The translations under genes and the position numbers were made by a program. Below, piece after piece: positions 24,526 to 32,762 of a stretch of DNA of 64,000 bases. Each line of letters starts with the position of its first letter. Positions within the stretch are counted from its first letter, which is position 1. The stretch spans positions 1,431,001 through 1,495,000 of the forward strand of contig NZ_JBBPBZ010000002.1 of NCBI RefSeq assembly GCF_038070105.1, read 5' to 3'. The DNA comes from Methylocystis sp. IM3. GTDB taxonomy: Bacteria > Pseudomonadota > Alphaproteobacteria > Rhizobiales > Beijerinckiaceae. The notes under the pieces were generated by a model, which was not told the DNA's origin, did no database searches, and worked only from the letters and a program-made list of their open reading frames with translations.

Positions 24526-25365
24526 GTGGCCATGTTCGTGATGATCGACATCGGCGGAACCAAGACGCGGATTGGCTGCGCCCACGATTTTGAAGGTCTC
24601 TCCGCGGTCGAAATTTTTCCGACGCCTCGCGCTTATTCCGAAGGCTTGGGCGCGCTGGTGGAGGTCGTGAAAAAAATCGGAGGCGGAACGCTTACAGGCA
24701 TAGCTTTGGGCGCGCCGGGCGTTTTATCGCAAGACAAGCGCCGCATTCTCAATGTGTCCAATCTTACCGACTGGAACGGGGCCGCTCTCGCCGACGATCT
24801 GGAAGCGGCTTTGGGCGCGCCCGCGATCATGGAAAACGATACGGCTCTGGTCGGTCTCGGCGAGGCTACGATCGGGGCCGGGAAGGGCGCCGACATCGTC
24901 GCCTATGTCACGATCTCGACCGGGGTGAATGGCGCGCGCGTCGTGGATGGCGCGCTGGATCGCGCCGCATCCGGATTCGAAATCGGCGGGCAGCTCCTAG
25001 GCCGCGACGCCAGCGCCAGCACGCTGGAGGAGCTCGTTTCGGGCCGGGCGATCGAAGAGCGTTTCGGCGCGCCGCCCGCGACATTGGGCAAGGAGCACCC
25101 GGTGTGGGAGGAACTCGCGGAAATCGTCGCGGTGGGGCTTCATAATACGATCGCTTACTGGTCTCCCGAAAGGATCGTCCTTGGCGGCTCGATGATGGGA
25201 GAGGTCGGCATTCCATTCGATCGGATCGAAGCCCACCTCGAGCGGCTCAAATCTAAAAATCCGATACTGCCCGAAATCGTGTCCGCAACTCTGGGCGATC
25301 TCGGCGGCTTGTGGGGCGGTCTCGTTCGCTTGCGGCCCCTTTCAAGCTCTACGACGCTCATGTAG
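24526..25365 (+). CDS. ROK-family sugar kinase or regulator
   Basis: About 279 residues. The N-terminal phosphate-binding motif is VMIDIGGTKTRIGCAH. The middle has ENDTALVGLGEATIGAGKG and ISTGVNGARVVDGALD, close to the ROK sugar-kinase pattern (G-x-G-x-G replaced by S-T-G-V-N-G-A). The C-terminal part has VLGGSMMGEVGIPFDRIEAH. The family's zinc-binding cysteine cluster (C-x-C-G-x2-G-C-x-E) is not visible, so activity as a typical glucokinase is uncertain. aggag precedes the GTG by five bases; an ATG lies six bases further in. No sugar transport genes are near. Confidence 0.82.
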   Translation: MAMFVMIDIGGTKTRIGCAHDFEGLSAVEIFPTPRAYSEGLGALVEVVKKIGGGTLTGIALGAPGVLSQDKRRILNVSNLTDWNGAALADDLEAALGAPAIMENDTALVGLGEATIGAGKGADIVAYVTISTGVNGARVVDGALDRAASGFEIGGQLLGRDASASTLEELVSGRAIEERFGAPPATLGKEHPVWEELAEIVAVGLHNTIAYWSPERIVLGGSMMGEVGIPFDRIEAHLERLKSKNPILPEIVSATLGDLGGLWGGLVRLRPLSSSTTLM

Positions 25366-25400
25366 ACGAGTCTGCTTGCGGGCGGCTTTCGCGAAGAAAA

Positions 25401-25532
25401 TTACGGATCGACGCAGTAACAGGCGCTGCCATCGAAATTGTTGAAGCCTTCGGGCGCCGCAGAGGCGGTCGTGGCAAAGCCGATGCTCAGGGTCAGGGCG
25501 ATGGCGGCGAGGATGGCGTTCAACTTTGTCAT
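25401..25532 (-). CDS. Tiny secreted peptide, 43 residues, C-Y-C motif
   Basis: MTKLNAILAAIALTLSIGFA then TTASA is a textbook signal peptide. Cleavage would leave only about 18 residues, APEGFNNFDGSACYCVDP, with two cysteines one residue apart. aggag lies seven bases before the ATG, which supports translation. It overlaps no other gene; FeoC lies upstream on the same strand with ~110 bases between. Function unknown. It is not a methanobactin precursor (see rejected items). It could be a metal-binding or disulphide-containing periplasmic peptide. Confidence 0.65.
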   Translation of the reverse strand: MTKLNAILAAIALTLSIGFATTASAAPEGFNNFDGSACYCVDP

Positions 25533-25642
25533 GATCGGCTCCTGTTGGTTCTCTTTCGTCTTTCGATGATCCAACAGTAACGGCAGGCGCTCTGGCCGTA
25601 AGTGCGGCGGCGCACGTCTCTGGCGCCCATCGGAGCGAACAG

Positions 25643-25909
25643 TCATTTCGACAGTCGACGGGCGGCCGCAATGCCCTTTTCGGTGAACGCCCAGAGGGGA
25701 GGCGCCTTGAAGAAGCGGCAGGCCTCTTTCGCGGCGCAGTCGCCGCAGGGCGTATCGCAGGGCGCGCTCACGGATTTCAGATAGCCCTGGCGTTCGAGTT
25801 CGAAAAAGAGAGTTTTAGCCAAGCCGGGGCTGATCGAGAGGTCGCGCGCGACATCGCCTTGCGAGATTACGCTCCGTTTCGCCGCCAGCCTGAGGATCAC
25901 GTCGAGCAT
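25643..25909 (-). CDS. feoC: FeoC-like transcriptional regulator
   Basis: 88-residue winged-helix protein (LDVILRLAAKRSVISQGDVA; SISPGLAKTLFFELERQGYL) with a cysteine cluster C-x3-C-x2-C-x5-C in CDTPCGDCAAKEAC, expected to bind an Fe-S cluster as FeoC proteins do. FeoC modulates FeoB stability or transcription of the operon. The start lies eight bases after the feoB stop, so it is the third gene of feoABC. Confidence 0.85.
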   Translation of the reverse strand: MLDVILRLAAKRSVISQGDVARDLSISPGLAKTLFFELERQGYLKSVSAPCDTPCGDCAAKEACRFFKAPPLWAFTEKGIAAARRLSK

Positions 25910-25917
25910 CGGGCGCC

Positions 25918-27912
25918 TCAGGCTAGAAGCCAGTTCACGGCCTGATAGGAGATTGCGCCGGCGGTCATGGCGATCACGAGCAGCAGCGCGACGCTGAAGA
26001 AGGTCCAGGCCCAGCTCCCAGTTTCTTGTCGCATGGCGGCGACCGTCGCCGCGCAAGGGATGAACAGCATCGTCGTCACCAGAAAGGAAAGGCCGGCCGC
26101 GACCGTCACCGATTGCGCCAGGGCGCCGGCGAGCGAGCCACCCTCCGCGCCATAGATCACGCCGAGCGTCGCAATGGCGTTCTCCTTGGCGACAAAACTC
26201 GTGAACAGGGCGACTGTGAGACGCCAGTCGAATCCCAGAAGGCGGCCGATGGGCTCCAGCATCTGGCCGAGTTCGGCAAGATAGCTCGTATTGATCGAGC
26301 CTGCCGGAAAATAAGCGAGAAACCAGACCGCCGTTGAGACCGCGAGGATCATGGTGCTCGCCCGGCGCAGGAAAGACCAGGTATGCGCCCACATATAGAG
26401 CCCGATCGTTCTCGGATTTGGCGAATGATAGAGGGGTAGCTCCATGACGAATGAAACGCGGGCGTCGCGGAACAGCGTGTGGTTCAGGATGGCGCCGAGG
26501 GCGGCAAGCACGGCGATGTTCGCCGTAACGAGAGCAAGCGAAACCCAGAGGGCGTATTTGCCGAAAAAGACCGGCGCGAGAAAAGCCAGCACGGCAAAGC
26601 GCGCACTGCACGGAATGAGCGGCGCAAGCAGAATGGTGAGCAGGCGTCCCGCAGGAGATTCAATCACGCGCGCGCCGACGATCGCCGGAACATTGCAGCC
26701 GAAGCCCAGACAGAAAGGCAGAAAGCTTTTTCCGTGCAAGCCGATTCTCTGCATGAACCGGTCCGTCAGATAGGCCACGCGAGCGAGATAGCCTGTGTCT
26801 TCGAGAAAGCCGAAGATCGCATAGAACACGAGAAGGAGCGGCAGGAACGTCATGACGAGCCCCGCGCCGCCGAGAACGCCGTCGGCAATGAAATGAGAAA
26901 ATGCGGGAGGCGCGCCTGCAAGAGCGACGGTCGCGAATTCCCGCAGAGGCAGAACGACTCCCATTTCCAACAGGCGTTGAAGCGGCCAGGCGACGGCGAA
27001 GGTCAAAGCGAAAGTAGCGCCGAGAACGAGGAAGAGAATGGCCATTCCCGCAATAGGGTGCAGCGCGAGACGATCGAGCCTCTCTGTGAGACTCGCGTCC
27101 CGTGGCGCCGCACGCCGCACCGCCGCCTTTACCATGCGGTCCGCCCAGAGATAGCGCCCGCCGACGATCTCGAGCGCCGCGTCTTCTTCTTCGCCCAAAA
27201 GCGCTTCGATCGCCAGCCAGTCTTGCTGTGGGGTCGATTGCCGAGTGAGCGCGACGATCTCCACATCTCCTTCGAGCAGTTTGAGAGCGGCCCATCCGGA
27301 TTTGTATGGCTCTGGCGCATGCGGCCCAATCAGCCTGTCGAGCTTCCTCACCGTGCGCGCGAGCTTCGTCGTCAGTGCGGGGCGCGCGGGATGGAAGACC
27401 GCGCGGTCGTCCGCCAGAGCCACGGCGGCCGACAGCAAATCTCGAACCCCTGCGTTCTCGACGGCCGTGATCGGCACGACCGGCAGACCGAGGTTCGCTT
27501 CGAGAACGACAGGCATGATGTTGACGCCTTCGGCAGTCGCAACGTCCATCATGTTGAGACCGAGCGCCACAGGAGCGGGCAGTTCCAGCAATTCGCCGAG
27601 GAGATAGAGATTACGATCGAGCGCCGCGGCGTTTGCGATCATGATCACGACGTCGGGCTTTTCCTTTATGATGTAATCTCGGGCAATCCTCTCTTCCTCC
27701 GAACTCGCGGTGAGGCCGTAGGCGCCGGGAAGATCGACGATCTGGATCCGCCTCCCCGCGAAGTCGATCCATCCCTCTTTCCGCTCGACAGTCTTTCCCG
27801 CCCAGTTCCCGACGTGCTGACTGAGGCCGGTGAGCATGTTGAAGACCGTCGATTTGCCGACGTTAGGTTGGCCCGCGAGCGCGATGCGCAGGACTGTTGC
27901 GTCTTTTGTCAT
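25918..27912 (-). CDS. feoB: FeoB ferrous iron transport protein
   Basis: 664-residue iron(II) transporter. The N-terminal G domain has AGQPNVGKSTVFN (G1), DLPGAYGL (G3) and GLNMMD (G4), followed by the helical GDI-like region. The membrane part with two Gate motifs begins near residue 290 (SFLPFCLGFGCNVPAIVGAR is the first Gate, with its cysteine). It is shorter than the ~770 residues of E. coli FeoB, as in many alphaproteobacteria. The start ATG directly follows the feoA stop (TGAATG). Confidence 0.96.
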   Translation of the reverse strand: MTKDATVLRIALAGQPNVGKSTVFNMLTGLSQHVGNWAGKTVERKEGWIDFAGRRIQIVDLPGAYGLTASSEEERIARDYIIKEKPDVVIMIANAAALDRNLYLLGELLELPAPVALGLNMMDVATAEGVNIMPVVLEANLGLPVVPITAVENAGVRDLLSAAVALADDRAVFHPARPALTTKLARTVRKLDRLIGPHAPEPYKSGWAALKLLEGDVEIVALTRQSTPQQDWLAIEALLGEEEDAALEIVGGRYLWADRMVKAAVRRAAPRDASLTERLDRLALHPIAGMAILFLVLGATFALTFAVAWPLQRLLEMGVVLPLREFATVALAGAPPAFSHFIADGVLGGAGLVMTFLPLLLVFYAIFGFLEDTGYLARVAYLTDRFMQRIGLHGKSFLPFCLGFGCNVPAIVGARVIESPAGRLLTILLAPLIPCSARFAVLAFLAPVFFGKYALWVSLALVTANIAVLAALGAILNHTLFRDARVSFVMELPLYHSPNPRTIGLYMWAHTWSFLRRASTMILAVSTAVWFLAYFPAGSINTSYLAELGQMLEPIGRLLGFDWRLTVALFTSFVAKENAIATLGVIYGAEGGSLAGALAQSVTVAAGLSFLVTTMLFIPCAATVAAMRQETGSWAWTFFSVALLLVIAMTAGAISYQAVNWLLA

Positions 27913-28155
27913 TCAAAGACATTCCACGAGGATCGTTTTCGCTTCTTCATAGCCGATGGCGACGAGCGTGTTCCGAACGCGGATCAGCGTAGGCCCACGG
28001 CGTCGGGTTTGCACGACGTCGGCTGCCCCGCCGACACAGAGCCCGAGCAGCATGAGACGGCTGCGCAGTTCGCGGTCGCCGCACAAGGCGCGCAGAACAA
28101 CCTTTTCACCGGCCCGGACCTGATCGAGCGAGAAAGCTCCGATAATGGCGCGCAT
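27913..28155 (-). CDS. feoA: FeoA iron transport accessory protein
   Basis: 80-residue SH3-like protein (SLDQVRAGEKVVLRAL; LRSRLMLLGLCVGGAADVVQ; LVAIGYEEAKTILV) that helps FeoB. The frame is open for nearly 500 bases upstream, but FeoA proteins are this size and the ATG at MRAIIGAF is the best start despite a weak ribosome site. First gene of feoABC; iron control (Fur or Irr) is likely but no box was recognised. Confidence 0.88.
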   Translation of the reverse strand: MRAIIGAFSLDQVRAGEKVVLRALCGDRELRSRLMLLGLCVGGAADVVQTRRRGPTLIRVRNTLVAIGYEEAKTILVECL

Positions 28156-28527
28156 GGCGGTTTGCCGTTTCCGGATGAACGCGAAGAGGCGGCCATTCTG
28201 CCCCAAAGCGCCGGCAAATGCAGCCTCGTTCGTGCGCGTCTGGAGTTGGAGAAGATAGCCGATCCGCGCGCGAATGGTAGAGCAGGAGCTCGAGTCGCTC
28301 AACCGGCTGGTCGAGCAGCGGACCACGCTGGCGCGCCCCGACAGCGGCGCTCGCATCCTTCGATACGTTAAGCTCTGGCTCGCCCGCGTTTCCGAAGGCG
28401 CGTCATCCGGCCGCGCTCCCTTCGTCATTTCGCCTGGCCGCCAGGTCACGCGAGTGGCGCCCAAAACTTTTACAAATTTGCGGCGTGCGCTAGAAAAGTC
28501 TTGCGGTCCTATCTGAGGAGCACCGAG
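28156..28527. other. Intergenic region upstream of feoA, divergent
   Basis: No convincing gene, although the feoA frame stays open through most of it; that is probably a compositional effect. It should contain the feo promoter and the promoter of the small gene to the right. The AT-rich patch acttttacaaatttg at about 28468 is a candidate. Confidence 0.4.
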
Positions 28528-28761
28528 ATGCCCTGGCGACCCGAAGACGCCCCGAGGCATACCCATAAGGCGGACACTGCCCATCTTTGTCGCCTTTGGG
28601 CCGAAGTCGCCAACAGCGTTCTGGCTGAAACCGGAGACGACGGCCATGCGATCAGAGCCGCCAACGCGGCCGTCGCGCGCGAAGGCGCCGCACAGGCGAT
28701 GGGAGGTTCGTTATCGACGCACGGAGCGGATAGGAGGGCGACGCCAAGAAAGTCCAAGTGA
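28528..28761 (+). CDS. Small basic protein, MPW-x-P-x-D-A family
   Basis: 77 residues opening MPWRPEDAPRHTHKADTAHL and containing WAEVANSVLAETGDDGHAI and RAANAAVAR. This pattern, MPW..DA..HTKKA followed by W..VAN.VL...GD...A...AN, recurs in many bacterial genomes in small proteins of unknown function. gaggag lies seven bases before the ATG. It is divergent from feoABC and not obviously linked to iron. Likely real; role unknown. Confidence 0.75.
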   Translation: MPWRPEDAPRHTHKADTAHLCRLWAEVANSVLAETGDDGHAIRAANAAVAREGAAQAMGGSLSTHGADRRATPRKSK

Positions 28762-28860
28762 GAACGCTGTGCGTCGCTCTGGCGGCCAGTAATCAGGCCT
28801 TCGCGGGCTGGATGTGATTTCGGGGGCAGATCGGCGGCGCGAAGCGTTTCTTATCTCGCG

Positions 28861-29235
28861 TCAGCTTTCGAGAATATCTTTGAGCTGATGCGCATCCACT
28901 GGTTTGACGAGATGAAGATCAAAGCCTCCCTGAATGGTGCGTTCACGGTCTTCACATCGCCCCCAGCCGGTAAGAGCGATGATTCTGACGTGTCGGTCGC
29001 CCTGGCAGGCGCGAAGTGCGCGCGCGGTCGCATAGCCATCCATTTTTGGCATGCCTATATCGAGAAATACCAGGTTGTGGGAGGAAACCGAAAACTCCTT
29101 GACTCCCGACTCTCCCGAATAGGCGACGGTAACCTGCGCGCCGAAGCGCCGGAGAACCATTGCGATCGTGTCGGCGCAATCTGAGTCGTCGTCTATGACG
29201 AGAACGCGTTTCTGCTCGGTCGAGGCGGGCGCCAT
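28861..29235 (-). CDS. Single-domain response regulator receiver
   Basis: 124 residues, all receiver domain. The acidic pair is in VLVIDDDSDCAD, the phospho-acceptor aspartate in NLVFLDIGMPKMDGYA, the conserved threonine in IIALTGWG and lysine in LVKPVDAHQL. There is no output domain, so it probably passes phosphate on or acts by protein contact. It starts 18 bases after the HNOBA-kinase stop and is the last gene of the H-NOX operon. Confidence 0.93.
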   Translation of the reverse strand: MAPASTEQKRVLVIDDDSDCADTIAMVLRRFGAQVTVAYSGESGVKEFSVSSHNLVFLDIGMPKMDGYATARALRACQGDRHVRIIALTGWGRCEDRERTIQGGFDLHLVKPVDAHQLKDILES

Positions 29236-29253
29236 AATGTCGTTGCTTTCCTG

Positions 29254-31272
29254 CTAACTTGCGACCGCGAGCGGAATGCCGACGAAGAATTCGCTTCCCA
29301 TTCCGATTCCAAGGCTCGTAGCCCCGACGCGCCCGTTGTGAAGTTCAGTTATGGTTCGCGCCAAGGCGAGACCAATTCCTATTCCTCCCCTTGCTTCTCG
29401 TGTGCCATATTCGACCTGAGCGAACAAGTCCCATATGGACGCAAGTTTTTCCGGTGGAATTCCGCGCCCATTGTCTTTCACTCTTACGATGGCCTCTGCG
29501 CCTTCGATCGCGACACTGAGAGAGATAACCCCGCCAGGCGGCGTATATTTGATCGCATTTTCCAGCAGATTCGCGAAGACTTGCACCAACCGGACACTGT
29601 CGCCTGAGACCGGCAAGGGAGGCGTCGGCGCCTCGTAGGTCAGCTGGTGACCCTGTTTCAAAAGCAGCGGGCGGACGAGGTCCAGGGCCTGAGGCAGGAC
29701 GTCGAGGAGATCTATGTTCTCCTTCTTGAGTCTGATCTTGCCGTGCGTGATTCTGGCGACTTCGAGAAGGTCGTCGACGAGCCTTACCAGATGATCAACC
29801 TGACGCTCGGCGATCCTGAGCGCGGCAAGATTTTCGTCCCGCATGAGGTCATCGGCGTCGGACATTTGCACGAGTTGCAGAGCGGATTTGATGGGAGCCA
29901 GCGGGTTACGCAATTCATGGGCCAGCGTTGCGAGAAACGCATTCTTTCTCTGGTCCGCTTCACCGAGCAGGAGAAGCCGCCTCTGATCTGTGACCTCCTC
30001 GACGAGCAGGGTCATTCCCGAGACTTCACCCTTCTCGTCGAACGCGGGACACCAGCTTTCGTTGAAATAACGTCTGCTATGTTCGGCAGACGAAATATAC
30101 GTCACATCTTCGTAGCGTGCGGGGCGCCGTGTCCGGATGACATTTCGCGCCTCCCGCTCGATGCGCGTCGCGAACGACGGAACGACTTCGCCGACGCTCC
30201 GCCCGATATGCTCCTCTACTCCAACCCCGTTGATCTCGGCGAGGTATCTATTCACTCGCCGATATCGCAAGTCCTTGTCCAGATAGCACAGGCCGATTGG
30301 GGCATTATTATAGATCCATTCGAGCTCGTCCCGTTGCCGGTGTGCTTCGTCGCGTTGCCGACGCGCTTCCATCTCGCGCCGGCGCAGCCGTTTCTCAGCC
30401 TGTTTCTTTTCGGTGACGTCTCGCCCGATCGCCATCAGACTGGCGACCTCCCGGGCGTCATCTCGAAGACGTTGCACCTCGATGGAAAGCCAGTAGCAGC
30501 TCCCGTCGCGCCTGAACTGGGGAAGTTCTTTGTGAAAAATGAGCCCTTTGTTCAATAGATTCTCGGCGTCGCTGAATGAAATTGGCTCCGCCGCCGAATG
30601 TATCAGGAAATCCCAAAGCTTCTCCTGGCGCACATCCAAGGCTGACCATCCCGTCATACGGGTGAATGCTTCGTTGACCCATTCGAAGCGCATCTCGCCA
30701 TCCGTCAGGATGACGGCGTTGTCAGTCGAGGAAGCAACGAGCGCGAGCTTGCGAGCGCGGGCTTCTTGCTCGATCAGTTGCTCTCGCTTCGCCACGAGCT
30801 TGGCGTTGAGCTGGCGCAGATCATTGGCCGCGGTCTGTTGGGTTTGCAGAAGCAGAAGAAGGTCGAGAGTTTGGTCGTGGACAGCAAAATCGCCGAGTGC
30901 GAGGCCATGGGCGGCGATTTGATCTGGACTTGTCATCCATGGCGTTCCAAGAAAAACGCCGAGACCGAGTTGCTCGAGTGGCAGATAGCCGCCTCTCAGC
31001 AGGCGCTGGTTGGTCCTGTCCTCGAGAACGAAAAGCTGATCCCTGTGGTCGTTGAAGAACGAGGCTGAAAGCTCACCGTGCGGCCGGACCAATCGTAGAG
31101 CGTCAGTCAAATTTTGTGCGGGCTCGACGCAGGGGCAGACCTTGCGAAGCGACGGGCCGACTTCGACGATCCTATTCTGAGCGTTCCAAGCCAAATAGAA
31201 AGGGAAGGCGCGGAGAAATTCGCGCACGGGGATATTGCCCGCGAGCGCAGAAGTCGGCGTCTCGGCGTTCAT
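29254..31272 (-). CDS. Sensor histidine kinase with H-NOX-associated (HNOBA) N-terminal domain
   Basis: 672-residue soluble kinase, with no membrane helices seen. Residues ~15-165 match the heme-NO-binding-associated domain (FPFYLAWNAQNRIVEVGPSL; RGGYLPLEQLGLGVFLGTPW; HDQTLDLLLLLQTQQTA). A coiled coil, two PAS domains (SSTDNAVILTDGEMRFEWVN; EWIYNNAPIGLCYLDKDLRY), HisKA with LAHELRNPLAPI and an ATPase domain with NLLENAIKYTPPGG follow. The ATG overlaps the H-NOX stop (ATGA). The H-NOX protein most likely binds this N-terminal domain and sets kinase activity when nitric oxide is present. A receiver gene follows. Confidence 0.92.
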   Translation of the reverse strand: MNAETPTSALAGNIPVREFLRAFPFYLAWNAQNRIVEVGPSLRKVCPCVEPAQNLTDALRLVRPHGELSASFFNDHRDQLFVLEDRTNQRLLRGGYLPLEQLGLGVFLGTPWMTSPDQIAAHGLALGDFAVHDQTLDLLLLLQTQQTAANDLRQLNAKLVAKREQLIEQEARARKLALVASSTDNAVILTDGEMRFEWVNEAFTRMTGWSALDVRQEKLWDFLIHSAAEPISFSDAENLLNKGLIFHKELPQFRRDGSCYWLSIEVQRLRDDAREVASLMAIGRDVTEKKQAEKRLRRREMEARRQRDEAHRQRDELEWIYNNAPIGLCYLDKDLRYRRVNRYLAEINGVGVEEHIGRSVGEVVPSFATRIEREARNVIRTRRPARYEDVTYISSAEHSRRYFNESWCPAFDEKGEVSGMTLLVEEVTDQRRLLLLGEADQRKNAFLATLAHELRNPLAPIKSALQLVQMSDADDLMRDENLAALRIAERQVDHLVRLVDDLLEVARITHGKIRLKKENIDLLDVLPQALDLVRPLLLKQGHQLTYEAPTPPLPVSGDSVRLVQVFANLLENAIKYTPPGGVISLSVAIEGAEAIVRVKDNGRGIPPEKLASIWDLFAQVEYGTREARGGIGIGLALARTITELHNGRVGATSLGIGMGSEFFVGIPLAVAS

Positions 31273-31826
31273 TTCACGGGTTCTTCCCATCGAATCTCGA
31301 ATATGTCGTGATCCGCTCCGTCGTCCTTCGCTGCGACGAGCGCAATGTCGACGGAAACGTTATGCAACTCGCCGAGGCCTCGCAGCAAGCCGACCATAAA
31401 ATTGGTCAGGCCAGGCCGTGTGGTGAAATAATGCAACCGCATGGAGTTATCCGTCACGTCGGTGCAGGCGAACTCTGGCGGTTTGAGTTGGGGGTAAAGC
31501 AGAAGGATACGCGTATGGAAATCCGGCAGGTTCAGGAGGAAATCCTTCAAGCCCGTGTAGCCTGACACAAGGAGAGGACCGTAATATTTGACGCCAGTCT
31601 CGAGGACCCAGTGCTTGCCGAACTGGATCAGGAAATCCTCTATTCGGCAGTCGAGAACGTCGCAGGCCGCGTAAATCAACCGATAGCTGAGTTCGTCGGG
31701 GTAGGGCTCGGTGGAAATCAGAAAATCGGCCTCAACGCCTGCCGTTTCCTGGACGGCCTCCCATTTGGCCACCCCATAGTTCGAGACGATGAGATCGCCG
31801 ATTGCATTTGTGACGATGCCGTACAC
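31269..31826 (-). CDS. hnoX: H-NOX heme nitric-oxide sensor protein
   Basis: 185-residue heme-NO/O2-binding protein. It begins VYGIVTNAIGDLIVSNYG (GTG start) and has FLISTEPYPDELSYRLIYAA, the proximal histidine in LNLPDFHTRILLLYP, and YFTTR in place of the usual Y-x-S-x-R heme-propionate motif (threonine for serine). GGAGG lies ten bases before the GTG, and an N-terminal MYGIV-like opening is typical, so this start beats the TTG 48 bases upstream. Its stop overlaps the kinase start by four bases. It probably binds NO rather than O2, as facultative-aerobe H-NOX proteins do. Confidence 0.94.
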   Translation of the reverse strand: MYGIVTNAIGDLIVSNYGVAKWEAVQETAGVEADFLISTEPYPDELSYRLIYAACDVLDCRIEDFLIQFGKHWVLETGVKYYGPLLVSGYTGLKDFLLNLPDFHTRILLLYPQLKPPEFACTDVTDNSMRLHYFTTRPGLTNFMVGLLRGLGELHNVSVDIALVAAKDDGADHDIFEIRWEEPVK

Positions 31827-32032
31827 CTTGCCCGATCCTCCCTGGACCGATGGAATAAGCGTAACGATAATCAACGACTTCTAATGCGTTCCTGGCTATC
31901 GGTCAAGGTAGAGGCAGGCGAAGGGCTGAGAAAAACCGGGTTGCTTGAGAAGAAATCGGTTACTATGAAGGGCGCGACGCAAAAACCTGTCTTGGACATT
32001 TTCTTGCCCGATAAGCGCCTTATACTTGTGAA

Positions 32033-32047
32033 TTAACGTGGCTTAAC
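32033..32047. promoter_or_regulatory. TTAAC direct repeat before the OmpR-type gene
   Basis: ttaacgtggcttaac: two TTAAC blocks exactly ten bases apart, ending 20 bases before the start codon. Tandem half-sites one helical turn apart suit an OmpR/PhoB-type regulator and may mean autoregulation. It also resembles a CtrA site (TTAA-N7-TTAA), but the gap is six. Confidence 0.35.
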
Positions 32048-32067
32048 AATACTCTAGCAGGGGCAAC

Positions 32068-32736
32068 ATGATCGCTGCCGCGAAGAAGATTATCGTGGTC
32101 GAGGATGACGACGATTTGCGGGAGACCATCGTTTATGCGCTGGCGTCCGACGCACGCAGCGTTACCGGCGCTTCGAGCGCGAAGGAATTTCGCGAACTGG
32201 CGGCGAAGGAACACTTCGATCTGGCGATCGTCGATATCAACCTTCCGGACGACAGCGGTTTCGCCATCGTCAGATCGTTACGCGAGACGACAGCGACGAA
32301 AATTATCGTCCTGACGGGACGGGACACCATAACGGACCGTGTCGAGGGATATACTCACGGGGCCGACATCTATATGGTCAAGCCCACGTCTCAGGCCGAG
32401 TTGCTGGCTGCGGTAGAGTCGCTGCTGCGCAGGGAAAAGCCGAAATCAGCCGAACGCGGGTGGCGGATAGACGACGACGACGGGTCCCTGCGCGCCCCTG
32501 GCGGGCATAAGGTTACGCTCGGTCTACGCCAGACGGCGTTCATGAAGCGTCTGATGCGCTCACCGGAGAAGGCGGTCAATCGCAACGAGTTGCGTAAGGT
32601 GGTCGGCATCGACGACGACAGCAGCCGTGCGCTGGATATGTTTGTCGCTCGCTTGCGGCGCGATATCGAACAGCAGGCCAAATGCAAGGCGCCGATCGAG
32701 ACCGTCCCGCGGCAAGGCTTCGCCTTTCGTCGTTGA
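32068..32736 (+). CDS. OmpR/PhoB-family response regulator
   Basis: 222-residue two-domain regulator. The receiver has KIIVVEDDDDLRETI, the aspartate in LAIVDINLPDDSG and the lysine in IYMVKPTSQAEL. The C-terminal winged helix shows GLRQTAFMKRLMRSPEKAVN and ALDMFVARLRRDIEQ ... ETVPRQGFAFRR. gcaggggcaac precedes the ATG. It is divergent from the H-NOX operon over a shared promoter region and tail-to-tail with the five-PAS kinase (26 bases apart), so either could be its partner. Confidence 0.93.
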   Translation: MIAAAKKIIVVEDDDDLRETIVYALASDARSVTGASSAKEFRELAAKEHFDLAIVDINLPDDSGFAIVRSLRETTATKIIVLTGRDTITDRVEGYTHGADIYMVKPTSQAELLAAVESLLRREKPKSAERGWRIDDDDGSLRAPGGHKVTLGLRQTAFMKRLMRSPEKAVNRNELRKVVGIDDDSSRALDMFVARLRRDIEQQAKCKAPIETVPRQGFAFRR

Positions 32737-32762
32737 GCGCCGTCGGGTCCGTCCGCCTCGAG

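Noticed and set aside
25401..25532. Tiny peptide as a methanobactin precursor
   Set aside because: It has a Sec signal peptide rather than a methanobactin leader, only one short cysteine pair, and no mbnB/mbnC genes nearby.
25643..26611. Long 322-residue frame on the minus strand over feoC and feoB
   Set aside because: Only its last 88 residues are the real FeoC; the rest is out of frame within feoB.
28156..28647. N-terminal extension of FeoA
   Set aside because: The frame is open, but the extra residues match no FeoA fusion and the size of FeoA fits the inner ATG.
32033..32047. CtrA binding site
   Set aside because: The TTAA blocks are six bases apart, not seven, so only a weak resemblance.
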